Positions 8,332 through 17,796 of a stretch of DNA of 64,000 bases are shown here, one piece after another. The stretch is from contig NZ_JABSNK010000003.1 of assembly GCF_013294005.1 (NCBI RefSeq), positions 124,001 to 188,000 on the forward strand. The letters are read 5' to 3'. Origin of the DNA: Flavobacterium gelidicaeli (GTDB lineage: Bacteria; Bacteroidota; Bacteroidia; Flavobacteriales; Flavobacteriaceae). A program made the position numbers and the translations under genes. The first letter of the stretch is position 1. Each line of letters opens with the position of its first letter. The notes below the pieces were generated by a model that had not been told where the DNA came from, ran no database searches, and worked only from the letters and a program-made list of their open reading frames with translations.

Positions 8332-9254
8332 ATGAATTCAAAAGAAATTACAAAATCTGGTTTTTTAGAAGTAAGTACAATTCATAAATTATATTATGAA
8401 GTTTGTGGTAATCCTAAAGCAGAAACTATTTTATTTCTACATGGAGGACCAGGTGCTGGTTTTGCAGATAAGGATAAAAGATTTTTTAATTTTGAGAAAC
8501 AGCAAGTTGTATTTTTTGATCAAAGAGGAGCTTCAAGAAGTTTGCCTTTTGGGAGCATTATAGAAAATACTACGCAGGACTTGGTTGAAGACATAAACAA
8601 ATTACTTTGTTTTTTAAATATTGAAAAAGTAACGATATTTGGAGGATCATGGGGTACTGCACTAGCACTTATATACGCGATTCAGTTTCCAGATAAGGTT
8701 AAAGAGTTATTGCTACGAGGTGTATATATTGTGATAAAGAATCAACAGAACATTTTCTTGAAGGTGGTGTAGCTAAAGAATTTCCAGCGGTTTGGAAAAG
8801 ATTTAGTGAAAATGTACCTAAAGAAAGTAACGCATCAATCATAGAATACTATTTAGATAAAATGCAAAATGGTAATAATGAAGAAAAAAAACATTTTGCT
8901 TACGAATGGGCTTTTTACGAAATTTCAATTTTTAAAAAAGGAATTACAAATGAGGAAGTTGATTTGATTTTAAGTCAATTTCCATATGAATCGCTTTCAA
9001 TTATGGAAACACACTATTTATCTAAAGGTTGTTTTATTGAAGAAAATTATATTTTGAATAATATTGAAGCGTTGGACGCAATTCCAGTAAAAATTGTCCA
9101 TGGGAAAGACGATACTATTTGCCCAGTAAGCGCTGCAATTGAGCTAAATTTTAGATTAAAAAATTGTGAATTGTATGTAGTAGAAGGAGGGCACTCAGAT
9201 TCTGAACCTGAAATTGAAGCAAAATTGATTGAGATTGTAAATGAAATGTATTGA
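8332..9254 (+). pseudogene. pip: Proline iminopeptidase-like alpha/beta hydrolase (S33), broken by a frameshift
   Basis: Two adjacent reading frames together make one S33 hydrolase of about 307 residues. Frame one (8332-8772) has LFLHGGPGAG, VVFFDQRGAS and the nucleophile elbow GGSWGT at residues 104-109. The similarity stops at LLLRGVYI near base 8730. Frame two continues with CDKESTEHFLEGG and contains GKDDT (catalytic Asp) and GGHSDSE (catalytic His), ending at 9254. One missing base in the TATATTGTGAT stretch at about 8725-8735 would explain the break. All triad residues survive, so this is either a recent mutation or a sequence error. The family removes N-terminal proline from peptides. 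It sits between hisC and hisB, 14 bases after hisC, and has no known role in histidine synthesis. Confidence 0.82.
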
Positions 9255-9278
9255 TGTTTGTAATAACTAGATTTTTGC

Positions 9279-9370
9279 GCGTGAGGGATAGTAGTGGAGC
9301 TCTTTTTAGGACGGAGGAACGAAGGCCTAAAAAAGCGGGAACGAATAGCCCGACCCGTAGGGACACGCCC
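9279..9370 (+). repeat. GCGTGAGGG...CACGCCC dispersed repeat, copy 1
   Basis: The element starts GCGTGAGGGATAGTAGTGGA, contains an internal hairpin (CTTTTTAGG with CCTAAAAAAG) and AGCCCGACCCGTAGGGA, and ends GACACGCCC. Copies with the same ends occur at 58205-58314 (minus) and 60762-60874. It lies between the broken peptidase gene and hisB, inside the his operon. Confidence 0.8.
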
Positions 9371-9457
9371 TAATAATGATATTGAATAAGTAATTAAAGA
9401 TAATGATAATATAACTAGCTAAAGGTAAAAACCTAGCCGCTAAAAGCATATATAAAA

Positions 9458-10594
9458 ATGAAAAAAGTACTTTTTATCGATCGTGATGGAACGATTGTTT
9501 TGGAACCAGAAGGATACCAATTAGATAGTTTAAATAAATTAGAATTTTATCCAAAAGCATTTCAGTATTTGGCTAAAATTGCAACCGAATTAGAATACGA
9601 ATTGGTGATGGTGACCAACCAAGACGGTTTGGGAACAGACAGTTTTCCGGAAGATACGTTTTGGCCAACTCAGAATTTCATTTTGAGAGCTTTCGAAAAT
9701 GAAGGCGTTTTATTTGATGATATTTTTGTAGACCGTTCGTTTCCTGAAGATAATGCACAGACACGCAAGCCGAGAACGGGGATGTTGACTAAATACATCG
9801 ATAATCCTGCTTATGATTTGGCGAATTCGTTTGTGTTAGGAGACCGATTGACAGATGTGGAATTGGCTAAAAATCTGGGAGCCAAAGCGATTTTCATGAA
9901 TGAATCTGAAGGTGCTGGAAGTACTGAAATCGCCTCTAAACGTGAGGAATTAGATGATGTGATTAGTTTGCAATCTACAGATTGGAAAGTGATTTACGAG
10001 TTCTTGAAACTAGAAGCACGTTCGGCTACGATTTCGAGAAAAACAAACGAAACGGATATCTACATTAACTTGAACCTTGATGGAACTGGGAAAAGCAAAA
10101 TCGAAACCGGAATTGCTTTCTTTGATCATATGCTAGACCAAATTGCGCGTCACGGGCAAATGGACTTAGAAATCAATGTAAAAGGAGACCTAGAAGTAGA
10201 CGAGCACCACACGATTGAAGACACAGCAATTGCCTTAGGAGAAGTTTTTGCAAAAGCATTAGGAAACAAACTAGGAATTGAGCGTTATGGCTTTTGTTTG
10301 CCAATGGACGACTGCTTAGCGCAGGTGGCTATTGACTTTGGAGGTAGAAACTGGTTGGTTTGGGAAACGGAATTCAAACGTGAGATGGTAGGGAAAATGC
10401 CAACAGAGATGTTCTTGCATTTCTTTAAATCATTCTCTGATGGAGCAAAAGCAAACATCAATATCAAAGCCGAAGGAGACAACGAGCACCACAAAATTGA
10501 AGCTATTTTTAAGGCTTTCGCCAAAGCGATAAAAGTTGCTGTAAAACGCGATACTGAGAAAATGATTTTGCCTAGTACGAAAGGGGTGTTGTAG
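9458..10594 (+). CDS. hisB: Bifunctional histidinol-phosphatase / imidazoleglycerol-phosphate dehydratase
   Basis: The 378-residue protein joins two histidine enzymes. Residues 1-165 are a HAD-type phosphatase opening with FIDRDGTIV (the DxDxT nucleophile motif), with [11 protein letters not shown] and [11 protein letters not shown] further on. Residues about 185-378 are the dehydratase, with the two metal-binding boxes [11 protein letters not shown] and DNEHHKIEA. It is expected in the cytoplasm, acting between the HisFH product and HisC, and again before HisD. It ends VL-stop, with TAG supplied by a palindromic repeat exactly as in hisG. It follows about 200 bases of repeat-containing spacer, so expression may depend on readthrough from the leader promoter. 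Confidence 0.96.
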   Translation: MKKVLFIDRDGTIVLEPEGYQLDSLNKLEFYPKAFQYLAKIATELEYELVMVTNQDGLGTDSFPEDTFWPTQNFILRAFENEGVLFDDIFVDRSFPEDNAQTRKPRTGMLTKYIDNPAYDLANSFVLGDRLTDVELAKNLGAKAIFMNESEGAGSTEIASKREELDDVISLQSTDWKVIYEFLKLEARSATISRKTNETDIYINLNLDGTGKSKIETGIAFFDHMLDQIARHGQMDLEINVKGDLEVDEHHTIEDTAIALGEVFAKALGNKLGIERYGFCLPMDDCLAQVAIDFGGRNWLVWETEFKREMVGKMPTEMFLHFFKSFSDGAKANINIKAEGDNEHHKIEAIFKAFAKAIKVAVKRDTEKMILPSTKGVL

Positions 10595-10696
10595 CCCCCT
10601 AACCCCCGAAGGGGGAATAACTAAGTTTGAACTAAAATTTATGGAAAAAGATAGCACACAATCCACTTCAACTCCCCCTTCGGGGGCTGGGGGGCT
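10592..10696. repeat. Paired inverted repeat element (TAGCCCCCT type), copy B
   Basis: The left arm TAGCCCCCTAACCCCCGAAG (from 10592) is identical to copy A at 5869. The right arm ACTCCCCCTTCGGGGGCTGG runs on to about 10696. The left arm supplies the hisB stop and the right arm is translated as TPPSGAGGL near the start of hisH. Confidence 0.85.
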
Positions 10697-11270
10697 TGTA
10701 ATTATAAATTACGGAGCAGGAAATATTCAAAGCATTATGTTTGCCATTGAAAGATTGGGATACAAAGCGATTTTGAGTAATGATCCAGCCGAGATTAAGG
10801 CAGCAGATAAAGTAATTTTTCCGGGTGTGGGTGAAGCGAGTTCAGCGATGAAAATGCTTTTGGCGAGTGGTTTGGATGCATTGATTCCAACATTGACACA
10901 GCCTGTATTAGGAATTTGCCTTGGAATGCAGTTGATGTGCAACAAAACCGAAGAGGGAAATACTGAAGGATTGGGAATTTTTGACGTTGATGTGCTTAAA
11001 TTTTCATCGAAAGTAAAAGTGCCGCAAATGGGTTGGAATACGATTTACAATTTGAAATCCGATTTGTTTAAAGATATTTCAGAAGACGAGTACATGTATT
11101 TGGTACACAGTTTCTACGCTCCTAATTGCGCTGAATCGATTGCTACGACAAACTACGAACTAGAATATGCTTCGGCCTTGCAAAAAAACAATTTCTACGG
11201 AACCCAATTTCACCCAGAAAAAAGTGGTGATGTAGGGGAGAAAATTCTTGGGAATTTTCTGCAACTTTAA
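10641..11270 (+). CDS. hisH: Imidazole glycerol phosphate synthase, glutamine amidotransferase subunit
   Basis: HisH hydrolyses glutamine and channels ammonia to HisF to make imidazole glycerol phosphate and AICAR. The class I amidotransferase triad is visible: Cys in LGICLGMQLM, and His and Glu in YGTQFHPEKSGD. The family normally begins almost directly at VIINYGAGNIQS. Here the first 19 residues (MEKDSTQSTSTPPSGAGGL) precede it. They come from the right arm of the palindromic repeat and its flank. No ATG, GTG or TTG in frame lies closer to VIINYG, so the start at 10641 seems forced. The 209-residue length is slightly above normal for this reason. hisA follows after 28 bases. Confidence 0.93.
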   Translation: MEKDSTQSTSTPPSGAGGLVIINYGAGNIQSIMFAIERLGYKAILSNDPAEIKAADKVIFPGVGEASSAMKMLLASGLDALIPTLTQPVLGICLGMQLMCNKTEEGNTEGLGIFDVDVLKFSSKVKVPQMGWNTIYNLKSDLFKDISEDEYMYLVHSFYAPNCAESIATTNYELEYASALQKNNFYGTQFHPEKSGDVGEKILGNFLQL

Positions 11271-11298
11271 ACTTTAAACCTGAAACTAAAAAGAAATC

Positions 11299-12066
11299 AT
11301 GCGTATTATCCCAGCAATAGATATCATCGACGGAAAATGTGTTCGCTTATCAAAAGGCGATTACAACACCAAAATTATATACAATGAAAACCCGCTAGAA
11401 GTAGCCAAGGAATTTGAAGCGCACGGAATTGAATATTTGCACTTAGTAGATCTTGACGGAGCAAAATCGAGCAAAATCGTCAACTATAAAATTCTGGAGC
11501 AAATTGCGAGTCAAACGAGTTTGAAAATCGATTTTGGTGGTGGCTTAAAGTCGGATGCCGATTTGAAAATTGCTTTTGAAAGTGGTGCGAACCAAATCAC
11601 GGGTGGAAGTATTGCTGTTAAAAACAGAGCAATTTTCGAAAAATGGATTACTGAATATGGTGCTGATAAAATTATCCTTGGAGCAGATGCCAACAACGAA
11701 AAAGTAGCCGTTTCAGGATGGTTAGAAGAATCAGATCAGGAGTTGGTTCCTTTTATTCAAGAGTACCAGTCTAAAGGAATTCAGTATGTTATTTGTACTG
11801 ATATCGCCAAAGACGGAATGCTGGAAGGACCTAGTTTTGATTTATATGCTAAAATATTGAAGTCTTGCAATGTCACTTCGAGCTTGTCACCTCGAGCGGA
11901 GTCGAGAGGCAAGATTAAATTAATCGCTTCAGGTGGAATTTCGACCTTTGATGAATTACCTAAATTAGCCGAATTAGGTTGTGAAGGAACTATTATTGGT
12001 AAAGCGATTTACGAAGGAAGGATTTCGATGAAACAACTAGAGCAATATATATTAGAATCTAAATAA
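11299..12066 (+). CDS. hisA: ProFAR isomerase (phosphoribosylformimino-AICAR ribotide isomerase)
   Basis: HisA is a (beta/alpha)8 isomerase that opens the ribose ring of ProFAR to PRFAR. The catalytic Asp residues lie in [10 protein letters not shown] and [13 protein letters not shown], and the phosphate-binding half repeats are GGGLKSD and [11 protein letters not shown]. Between the helix LYAKILKSC and [11 protein letters not shown] there is an extra stretch, [14 protein letters not shown], encoded by a palindromic repeat inserted in frame at about 11868-11910. Without it the length would be close to the usual 240. The insert falls before the strand that ends in the second phosphate motif, a surface position. 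Activity is therefore plausible but not certain. Confidence 0.93.
   Translation: MRIIPAIDIIDGKCVRLSKGDYNTKIIYNENPLEVAKEFEAHGIEYLHLVDLDGAKSSKIVNYKILEQIASQTSLKIDFGGGLKSDADLKIAFESGANQITGGSIAVKNRAIFEKWITEYGADKIILGADANNEKVAVSGWLEESDQELVPFIQEYQSKGIQYVICTDIAKDGMLEGPSFDLYAKILKSCNVTSSLSPRAESRGKIKLIASGGISTFDELPKLAELGCEGTIIGKAIYEGRISMKQLEQYILESK
11868..11910. repeat. Palindromic repeat inserted in frame within hisA
   Basis: GTCACTTCGAGC is followed closely by GTCACCTCGAGCGGAGTCGA and GAGGC. The core CCTCGAGCGGAGTCGAGAGG is an imperfect palindrome. It resembles the intergenic palindromes containing GGAGTCAAG or TTGAGCGGA elsewhere in the window. It keeps the reading frame and encodes about 14 residues absent from ordinary HisA. 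Confidence 0.75.
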
Positions 12067-12143
12067 TTTGAAGATGTGAAAATTTGGAAATGAGGTAATG
12101 CATTTTCAAATTTTTTAATTTTCAAATTTTCAAATTAAACGAG

Positions 12144-12899
12144 ATGTTAACAAAAAGAATAATACCCTGTTTAGATATAAAAAATGGACGTACCGTTAAA
12201 GGCGTAAATTTTGTAGATTTGCGTGATGCTGGTGATCCGGTAGAATTAGCGAAGATCTATTCGAATGAAGGAGCTGACGAATTGGTTTTTTTGGACATAT
12301 CAGCAACGGAAGAACGCCGAAAAACCTTAGTGAACTTGGTTCGTGAAGTGGCCGCTACAATTAATATTCCGTTTACGGTGGGTGGTGGAATCTCCTCTGT
12401 AGCCGATGTGGAAGTGCTGTTGCAAAACGGAGCAGATAAAGTTTCGATTAACTCATCAGCGATAAAAAATCCGCAGTTGATTAATGATTTGGCTAGTAAA
12501 TTTGGAAGCCAATGCGTGGTCGTTGCTATTGATGCCAAACAAATAGACGGGCTATGGATTGTACATTTAATGGGTGGAAAAGTACCCACAGAACTAAATT
12601 TATTTGACTGGGCCGTTGAAGTAGCCGAAAGAGGAGCTGGTGAAATCTTGTTTACCTCGATGGATAACGACGGAACAAAAAATGGTTTTGCTAATGACGC
12701 TTTGGCTAAATTATCAACTTTGGTTAATATTCCTATAATCGCTTCAGGTGGTGCTGGAAACATGCAACATTTTGTAGATAGTTTCACCGAAGGAAAAGCA
12801 GATGCAGCTTTGGCGGCAAGTGTTTTTCACTTTAAAGAGATTGAAATCAAAACGTTGAAACAAGAACTTAGAAATAACAATATCGCCGTGCGATTATAG
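12144..12899 (+). CDS. hisF: Imidazole glycerol phosphate synthase, cyclase subunit
   Basis: HisF is the (beta/alpha)8 cyclase partner of HisH. The opening [20 protein letters not shown] carries the first catalytic Asp, and [11 protein letters not shown] carries the second. [11 protein letters not shown] and [11 protein letters not shown] are the two phosphate-binding motifs. The 251 residues are the normal length. It follows hisA after a 77-base spacer rich in TTTTCAAATTTT repeats, and it precedes hisIE on the same strand. Confidence 0.96.
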   Translation: MLTKRIIPCLDIKNGRTVKGVNFVDLRDAGDPVELAKIYSNEGADELVFLDISATEERRKTLVNLVREVAATINIPFTVGGGISSVADVEVLLQNGADKVSINSSAIKNPQLINDLASKFGSQCVVVAIDAKQIDGLWIVHLMGGKVPTELNLFDWAVEVAERGAGEILFTSMDNDGTKNGFANDALAKLSTLVNIPIIASGGAGNMQHFVDSFTEGKADAALAASVFHFKEIEIKTLKQELRNNNIAVRL

Positions 12900-12976
12900 C
12901 ACATAAAAAAAGAGCAAAGAAGGGAGGTTTGAAAATCTTTCAATATTTGAATCTTTAAATCATTAAATAATAGAAA

Positions 12977-13576
12977 ATGAACATAGATTTTTCAAAAAGC
13001 GCACACGGATTAATTCCGGCAATTATACAAGACAGCGAAACTAAAGCCGTTTTAATGTTGGGATACATGAACGCAGAAGCGTACCAAAAAACAATTGATA
13101 CTCAAAAAGTCACTTTTTTTAGTCGCTCCAAGCAAAGACTTTGGACCAAAGGGGAAGAAAGTGGTAACTTTTTGAATTTGGTTGATATAAAAAATGATTG
13201 TGATGGCGACACTTTGTTGATCCAAGCAAAACCTGTTGGTCCAACTTGTCACACAGGTGCGGATACTTGCTGGCAAACAGAAAATAAAGGAGATTATGGA
13301 TTTATTTCTGACTTGGAACAAACTATTGAAACAAGAAGAGAAAATGCTGATTCTGAGAAAAGTTATGTAGCTTCTTTATTCAAATTAGGAATGAATAAAA
13401 TCGCTCAAAAAGTAGGAGAGGAAGCGGTAGAAGTGGTTATCGAAGCTAAGGATGATAACGACGATTTATTCTTAGGCGAAAGTGCCGACTTGTTATTTCA
13501 TTACTTGATTTTGCTTCAAGCAAAAGGATTTAAAATCAATGATGTAGTCAACGTCTTAAAAAGTCGCCAAAAATAA
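12977..13576 (+). CDS. hisI: Bifunctional phosphoribosyl-AMP cyclohydrolase / phosphoribosyl-ATP diphosphatase
   Basis: This 199-residue HisIE fusion performs steps two and three of histidine synthesis. The N-terminal cyclohydrolase domain (about 1-110) shows the metal-binding DCDGDTLL and the Cys/His site CHTGADTCW. The C-terminal domain (about 110-199) is the MazG-like diphosphatase with GEEAVEVVIEAKDD and ESADLLFHYLILL. It is the last gene of the operon, with a strong terminator starting 31 bases after its stop. Confidence 0.95.
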   Translation: MNIDFSKSAHGLIPAIIQDSETKAVLMLGYMNAEAYQKTIDTQKVTFFSRSKQRLWTKGEESGNFLNLVDIKNDCDGDTLLIQAKPVGPTCHTGADTCWQTENKGDYGFISDLEQTIETRRENADSEKSYVASLFKLGMNKIAQKVGEEAVEVVIEAKDDNDDLFLGESADLLFHYLILLQAKGFKINDVVNVLKSRQK

Positions 13577-13606
13577 ACGATTACTTTTCTTCAAACACAA
13601 CAGATA

Positions 13607-13648
13607 AACCCAATAATGAACGGATTCATTATTGGGTTTTCTTTTTTT
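13607..13648 (+). terminator. Terminator of the histidine operon
   Basis: AACCCAATAATGA (13607-13619) pairs perfectly with TCATTATTGGGTT (13626-13638) and is followed by a T-rich run to 13648. It marks the end of the his operon. Confidence 0.9.
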
Positions 13649-13758
13649 ACAATTTTGAAATTCTTACATTTACTCTAGAATTTGAATTAGTGATAAGTAA
13701 ACTACATTCATTTAAATGTTAAATAGAATAAAGGAAATCCTTTTTTATAATAATAAGT

Positions 13759-15192
13759 ATGAAAACAAAGAACATTAATGATTTAAAAGACTTTTCAGGA
13801 ACTGTTTTAGTACCAGTTTTTGAGACTAGTGCAAAGAATTTAATTCCGATACAGTTTGGAACTGTTTCAATTTCGTCTAAAGTTTTTTACGGTAAAAAAG
13901 ACAGCTATTATTTAGCTGAGGACAATGACAATATCTATCTATTTATAGGATTAGGAAAAAAGGATATTGATTACAAGTCTTTAAAAACAATTTTCCGCAG
14001 AGTTGCAGCTAATCAAAAAGAAGCCTTTACTAAATGCGTTGGGGTATCATTTCCAACTGAGTTCAAAGAACAAGAAGTAGAAGCCGCTATTTCGGGACTT
14101 TTATTAGGGACGTATAGTTTGGGTCATTATAAAAAAGAAGTCGATCATCCTTTTCTAGATCCAGAATTTGAATTGAAAATTTTAGCCACAGTTGATTTTT
14201 CGATTGCCATAAATAAAGCTATAAAAATTGCTAGAGCACAATTAGAAACATTGTCGTTAGTTGATTTACCACCTAATAAAGTTACCCCAGGATATTTAGC
14301 TAAATGGGCTAAAGATAGAGGAAATAGATATGGTTTTAAAGTGAATGTTTTAGACCGTGAAGCTTGTGAAATTGAACAACTTGGTGCTTTTTTAGCGGTG
14401 GGAAAAGGAAGTAATAATGAGCCTCAGTTTATCATTATGAATTATGAGCCAAATAAGCCAACAGAAAACTTAAAACACATAGGCTTAGTGGGTAAAGGGA
14501 TCACTTTTGATACAGGTGGAATCAATATCAAAACGGCTGGAATGTTAGACATGAAAAGCGATATGGCTGGTGGTGCTGCTGTTTTTGGTGCAATGCAATT
14601 AATAGCCGACTTACAATTGCCTGTTAAAGTTACTGCAATTGTTCCTTGTGCAGAAAATTCAGTTAGTAGTAAATCATTCTTACCTAGTGATGTTATAAAA
14701 AGTTATAGCGGGAACTCCATTGAAATCATTGATACAGATGCAGAAGGGCGTTTGATATTAGCAGATGGATTATCTTATTTGATTAAGAATTTCGATCCAG
14801 AATATATTGTAGATATTGCAACACTTACCGGAAGTAGCATAGGTACATTTGGACACGAATGTGGTGCTTTATTTACTGATAATGAAATTATTGCTGATGC
14901 TTTACGAAAAACAGGAGATAGTATAGGCGAAAGATTGTGGCCATTACCATTATGGGAGGCTTATACAGAAGACATAGAAAGTGCTATTGCCGATGTTAAA
15001 AATTATAGCGGAAAGCCTGTTGCTGGTGCTATTAGTGCTGCAAAATTTTTGCAATTCTTCACTAAGAAACATACTTCATGGGCACATCTTGATATAGCAG
15101 GTGTTGCTTATGGAAACGATGAATTTTCTAAAAGTAAGCATGCTAGCGGTTATGGAGTGCATTTGTTAACTAAGTTTATCGAGAATTTGTAA
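13759..15192 (+). CDS. M17 leucyl aminopeptidase family protein
   Basis: The 477-residue protein has an N-terminal M17 domain (to about 150) and a catalytic C-terminal domain. The metal-binding segments are VGKGITFDTGGINIK, MKSDMAGGAAV and the signature DTDAEGRLILAD at about 325-336. These enzymes are cytoplasmic dizinc aminopeptidases that release N-terminal residues from peptides and help turn over protein. It lies alone between the his terminator and a palindrome-containing spacer. No signal peptide is seen. Confidence 0.93.
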   Translation: MKTKNINDLKDFSGTVLVPVFETSAKNLIPIQFGTVSISSKVFYGKKDSYYLAEDNDNIYLFIGLGKKDIDYKSLKTIFRRVAANQKEAFTKCVGVSFPTEFKEQEVEAAISGLLLGTYSLGHYKKEVDHPFLDPEFELKILATVDFSIAINKAIKIARAQLETLSLVDLPPNKVTPGYLAKWAKDRGNRYGFKVNVLDREACEIEQLGAFLAVGKGSNNEPQFIIMNYEPNKPTENLKHIGLVGKGITFDTGGINIKTAGMLDMKSDMAGGAAVFGAMQLIADLQLPVKVTAIVPCAENSVSSKSFLPSDVIKSYSGNSIEIIDTDAEGRLILADGLSYLIKNFDPEYIVDIATLTGSSIGTFGHECGALFTDNEIIADALRKTGDSIGERLWPLPLWEAYTEDIESAIADVKNYSGKPVAGAISAAKFLQFFTKKHTSWAHLDIAGVAYGNDEFSKSKHASGYGVHLLTKFIENL

Positions 15193-15240
15193 TTAATATC
15201 TAAAACTAGTATAAAATAGTTCAATATAGTTTTTGTGACA

Positions 15241-15289
15241 TTGACGGGAGTCAAGAGACATTAATAATTCTTGACTCCGCTTAAACTGA
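15241..15289. repeat. Palindrome of the GGAGTCAAG family
   Basis: GGAGTCAAGA (15247-15256) and TCTTGACTCC (15269-15278) form a perfect 10-bp inverted repeat with a 12-base loop. The right flank CTTGACTCCGCTTAAACTGA resembles CTTGACTCCGCTCAATATGA at 30251. No T run follows, so it is not an ordinary terminator. Confidence 0.7.
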
Positions 15290-15369
15290 TAATAGATTTT
15301 TTATAAACAGTAGCATTACAACTGGTGTGAAATAATCTTCAGTTTTTAATTTATTTAATATATTCCTTC

Positions 15370-17025
15370 ATGAAAAAAAATAGTTCTCTAGCCTTAATTG
15401 CATTTTTAGCTTACACTGGTATAAGTGCACAAGGATTGCTTAATAAGTCAGATGTTGCTTTTACCAGACAAGATTCTTTGCGCGGTAGTATTACTAAAGA
15501 GCGCGCTTGGTGGGATGTTAAAAATTACCATTTAGATATTAAAGTAAATCCTGCAGATAGCACTATTTCAGGATCTAACACCATTAAATACCAAGTATTA
15601 CAAGAGTACAATAAGATGCAGATAGATTTACAAAATCCAATGCAAATTCTTAAAGTTACTCAAGACGGTAAAGCTTTGCAATTTACTAGAGAAGGCAATG
15701 CTTTTTTTATTTTATTACTAACGCCTCAAACTGTGGGAAGTACTAAAGAAGTCATTGTTTTTTATAGTGGTAAACCTAAAGTAGCTGTAAACCCGCCATG
15801 GGATGGCGGAATTACTTGGAGAAAAGATGCTAATGGAAAATTGTTTATTGCGTCGTCTTGTCAAGGACTAGGTGCAAGTGTGTGGTGGCCTAACAAAGAT
15901 CACATGTATGACGAGGTTGAAAACATGTTGATTAGTGTAAATGTTCCTGGAGATTTGATGGATGTATCCAATGGTCGTTTGCAAAGTGTGAAAAAGCTGA
16001 AAGATGGCACTAAAACTTACAATTGGTATGTTTCAAATCCTATTAATAATTATGGCGTAAACATAAATATTGGTGATTATGTCAACTTTTCTGAGAAATA
16101 TCAAGGAGAAAAAGGTGTTTTGGATTGTGACTATTATGTTTTGAAAGATAATTTGGCTAAAGCCAAAGAACAATTCAAAGATGTTCCTAGAATGTTAAAG
16201 GCATTCGAACACTGGTTTGGTCCTTATCCATTTTATGAAGACAGCTACAAACTTGTAGAAGCACCGTATCTAGGCATGGAACATCAAAGTTCAGTAACCT
16301 ATGGGAATGGGTATAAAAATGGGTATCGAGGTAGGGATTTAAGCGGAACAGGTTGGGGCTTAAAGTTTGATTTTATCATTATTCACGAGTCGGGGCACGA
16401 GTGGTTTGCTAATAATATCACTTACAAAGATATTGCCGACATGTGGATTCACGAGAGTTTCACTAATTATTCTGAAAGCCTTTTTGTAGAATATTACTAT
16501 GGCAAAGACGCTGGAGATGAATATGTACGTGGAATTAGAAAAAACATTGAAAATGACAAACCCATCATAGGGCATTATGATGTGAACAATGAAGGTTCTA
16601 GTGACATGTATTACAAAGGTGCGAACATGTTGCATACCATCCGTCAGATTGTGAATAACGATGAAAAATGGAGAACAATTCTAAGAGGTTTAAACAGTAC
16701 TTTTTACCATCAAACGGTAACTACTAAACAAATTGAAGATTATTTAAGTACAGAAGTGGGTAGTAATTTACAAACGGTTTTTGATCAATATTTAAGAGAC
16801 GTAAGAATTCCAACTTTAGAGTATTTTTTTCAGGATAATAATTTAGGATACCGCTGGACAAACTGCGTTAGCGGATTTAATATGCCGGTTAAAGTACAAA
16901 TTGACGGTAAAGATACTTGGTTAAAACCTACCACTAATTGGAACGGAGAAGCTGTTAAAAGCGGAAAAGCAAAATTAGTAATTGATCCTAATTTTTATGT
17001 AGCAGGATTTGATATAACAGAATAA
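15370..17025 (+). CDS. Exported M1-family zinc metallopeptidase
   Basis: The 551-residue protein starts with a signal peptide (MKKNSSLALIAFLAYTGISAQ). It carries the gluzincin site HESGH at residues 339-343 with the third ligand Glu362 in WIHESF, the HExxH-18-E spacing of M1 aminopeptidases. The exopeptidase-like motif LGMEHQSSVTYGN (near 302) replaces the usual GAMEN. The N-terminal half is the beta-rich M1 domain. No type IX secretion C-terminal domain is visible, so a periplasmic location is likely. It probably trims peptides for nutrition. Confidence 0.92.
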   Translation: MKKNSSLALIAFLAYTGISAQGLLNKSDVAFTRQDSLRGSITKERAWWDVKNYHLDIKVNPADSTISGSNTIKYQVLQEYNKMQIDLQNPMQILKVTQDGKALQFTREGNAFFILLLTPQTVGSTKEVIVFYSGKPKVAVNPPWDGGITWRKDANGKLFIASSCQGLGASVWWPNKDHMYDEVENMLISVNVPGDLMDVSNGRLQSVKKLKDGTKTYNWYVSNPINNYGVNINIGDYVNFSEKYQGEKGVLDCDYYVLKDNLAKAKEQFKDVPRMLKAFEHWFGPYPFYEDSYKLVEAPYLGMEHQSSVTYGNGYKNGYRGRDLSGTGWGLKFDFIIIHESGHEWFANNITYKDIADMWIHESFTNYSESLFVEYYYGKDAGDEYVRGIRKNIENDKPIIGHYDVNNEGSSDMYYKGANMLHTIRQIVNNDEKWRTILRGLNSTFYHQTVTTKQIEDYLSTEVGSNLQTVFDQYLRDVRIPTLEYFFQDNNLGYRWTNCVSGFNMPVKVQIDGKDTWLKPTTNWNGEAVKSGKAKLVIDPNFYVAGFDITE

Positions 17026-17084
17026 ATTTAGCTAATTTTACAAAGGAATTCAAAAAAATAAACGGTACTATTTTTAACTATTTT

Positions 17085-17777
17085 ATGAAAAATACAATTA
17101 ACCACCTATCTCTTTTTTTTCTTATTGTAAGCGGCATAGGCTTGGCACAAAATAGTGTGTCAGTTTTAGATAAAAAAATTAAAGCTCCTATAAAAGCTTT
17201 AATTATCGAAAAGGATACATTGGTTTTAGAAAAATCAAGTACAATGCTTGACGAAGCAGTTTATTGGGATATCATTGCGACTTCATTAAAAGAAACTAGT
17301 AATCAAGAAGACCAAGAGTTGTTTTTAATTTCAGAAATTGAAAAACTGACTCCAAGCGAAATGATTGGTTTCCGTCTAACGACTGATAAGTTACTTTATG
17401 ATACTTATGATCAGCAATTGTGGTGCGCAGCTTATATAATGAATCATGGCTGTTCTGACGGAGGGTTTGAGTATTTTAGATGTTGGTTAATTTCAAAAGG
17501 GAAAGATGTTTTTTATGCTACTAAAGCCAATCCAGATTCGCTTTTAAAAGAAGTGATTAAAGACCAAGAAGTATATGAGTTTGAAGGATTCTGGTATGTT
17601 GCTATGAATGCTTTTAAAAACACTACCCAAAAAGAGCTTTTCAGTTATATTGATTATGAAAAGTTTAAGACGAATGACGAAAACTATCCAATTTTAAAAT
17701 TTTCATGGAATGTAGATGAGCCAGAAACAATGGCAAAAATTTGTCCAGTTTTATATAAAAATCTTTGGAAGAAATAA
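17085..17777 (+). CDS. Exported DUF4240 protein
   Basis: The 230-residue protein has a probable signal peptide (about 1-21, ending GLAQ). The segment from AVYWDIIATSLKE through FRLTTDKLLYDTYDQQLWCAAYI and GGFEYFRCWLISKGKDVFYA matches the DUF4240 pattern, a family without known biochemistry that often occurs near toxin-immunity or WGR-like genes. Nothing nearby indicates a function. It sits 59 bases after the M1 peptidase and ends at a terminator, so the two may be co-transcribed. Confidence 0.72.
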   Translation: MKNTINHLSLFFLIVSGIGLAQNSVSVLDKKIKAPIKALIIEKDTLVLEKSSTMLDEAVYWDIIATSLKETSNQEDQELFLISEIEKLTPSEMIGFRLTTDKLLYDTYDQQLWCAAYIMNHGCSDGGFEYFRCWLISKGKDVFYATKANPDSLLKEVIKDQEVYEFEGFWYVAMNAFKNTTQKELFSYIDYEKFKTNDENYPILKFSWNVDEPETMAKICPVLYKNLWKK

Positions 17778-17796
17778 TTGTCCAATAAATTATCTT

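Noticed and set aside
8862..9254. Independent 130-residue gene
   Set aside because: It is the C-terminal half of the frameshifted peptidase; the same frame reads back through catalytic-domain sequence to about 8730.
12257..12787. 176-residue minus-strand frame opposite hisF
   Set aside because: Shadow of hisF; no homology or signal of its own.
15247..15278. Terminator of the M17 peptidase gene
   Set aside because: The stem is good but no T run follows on either strand; it fits the dispersed palindrome family better.
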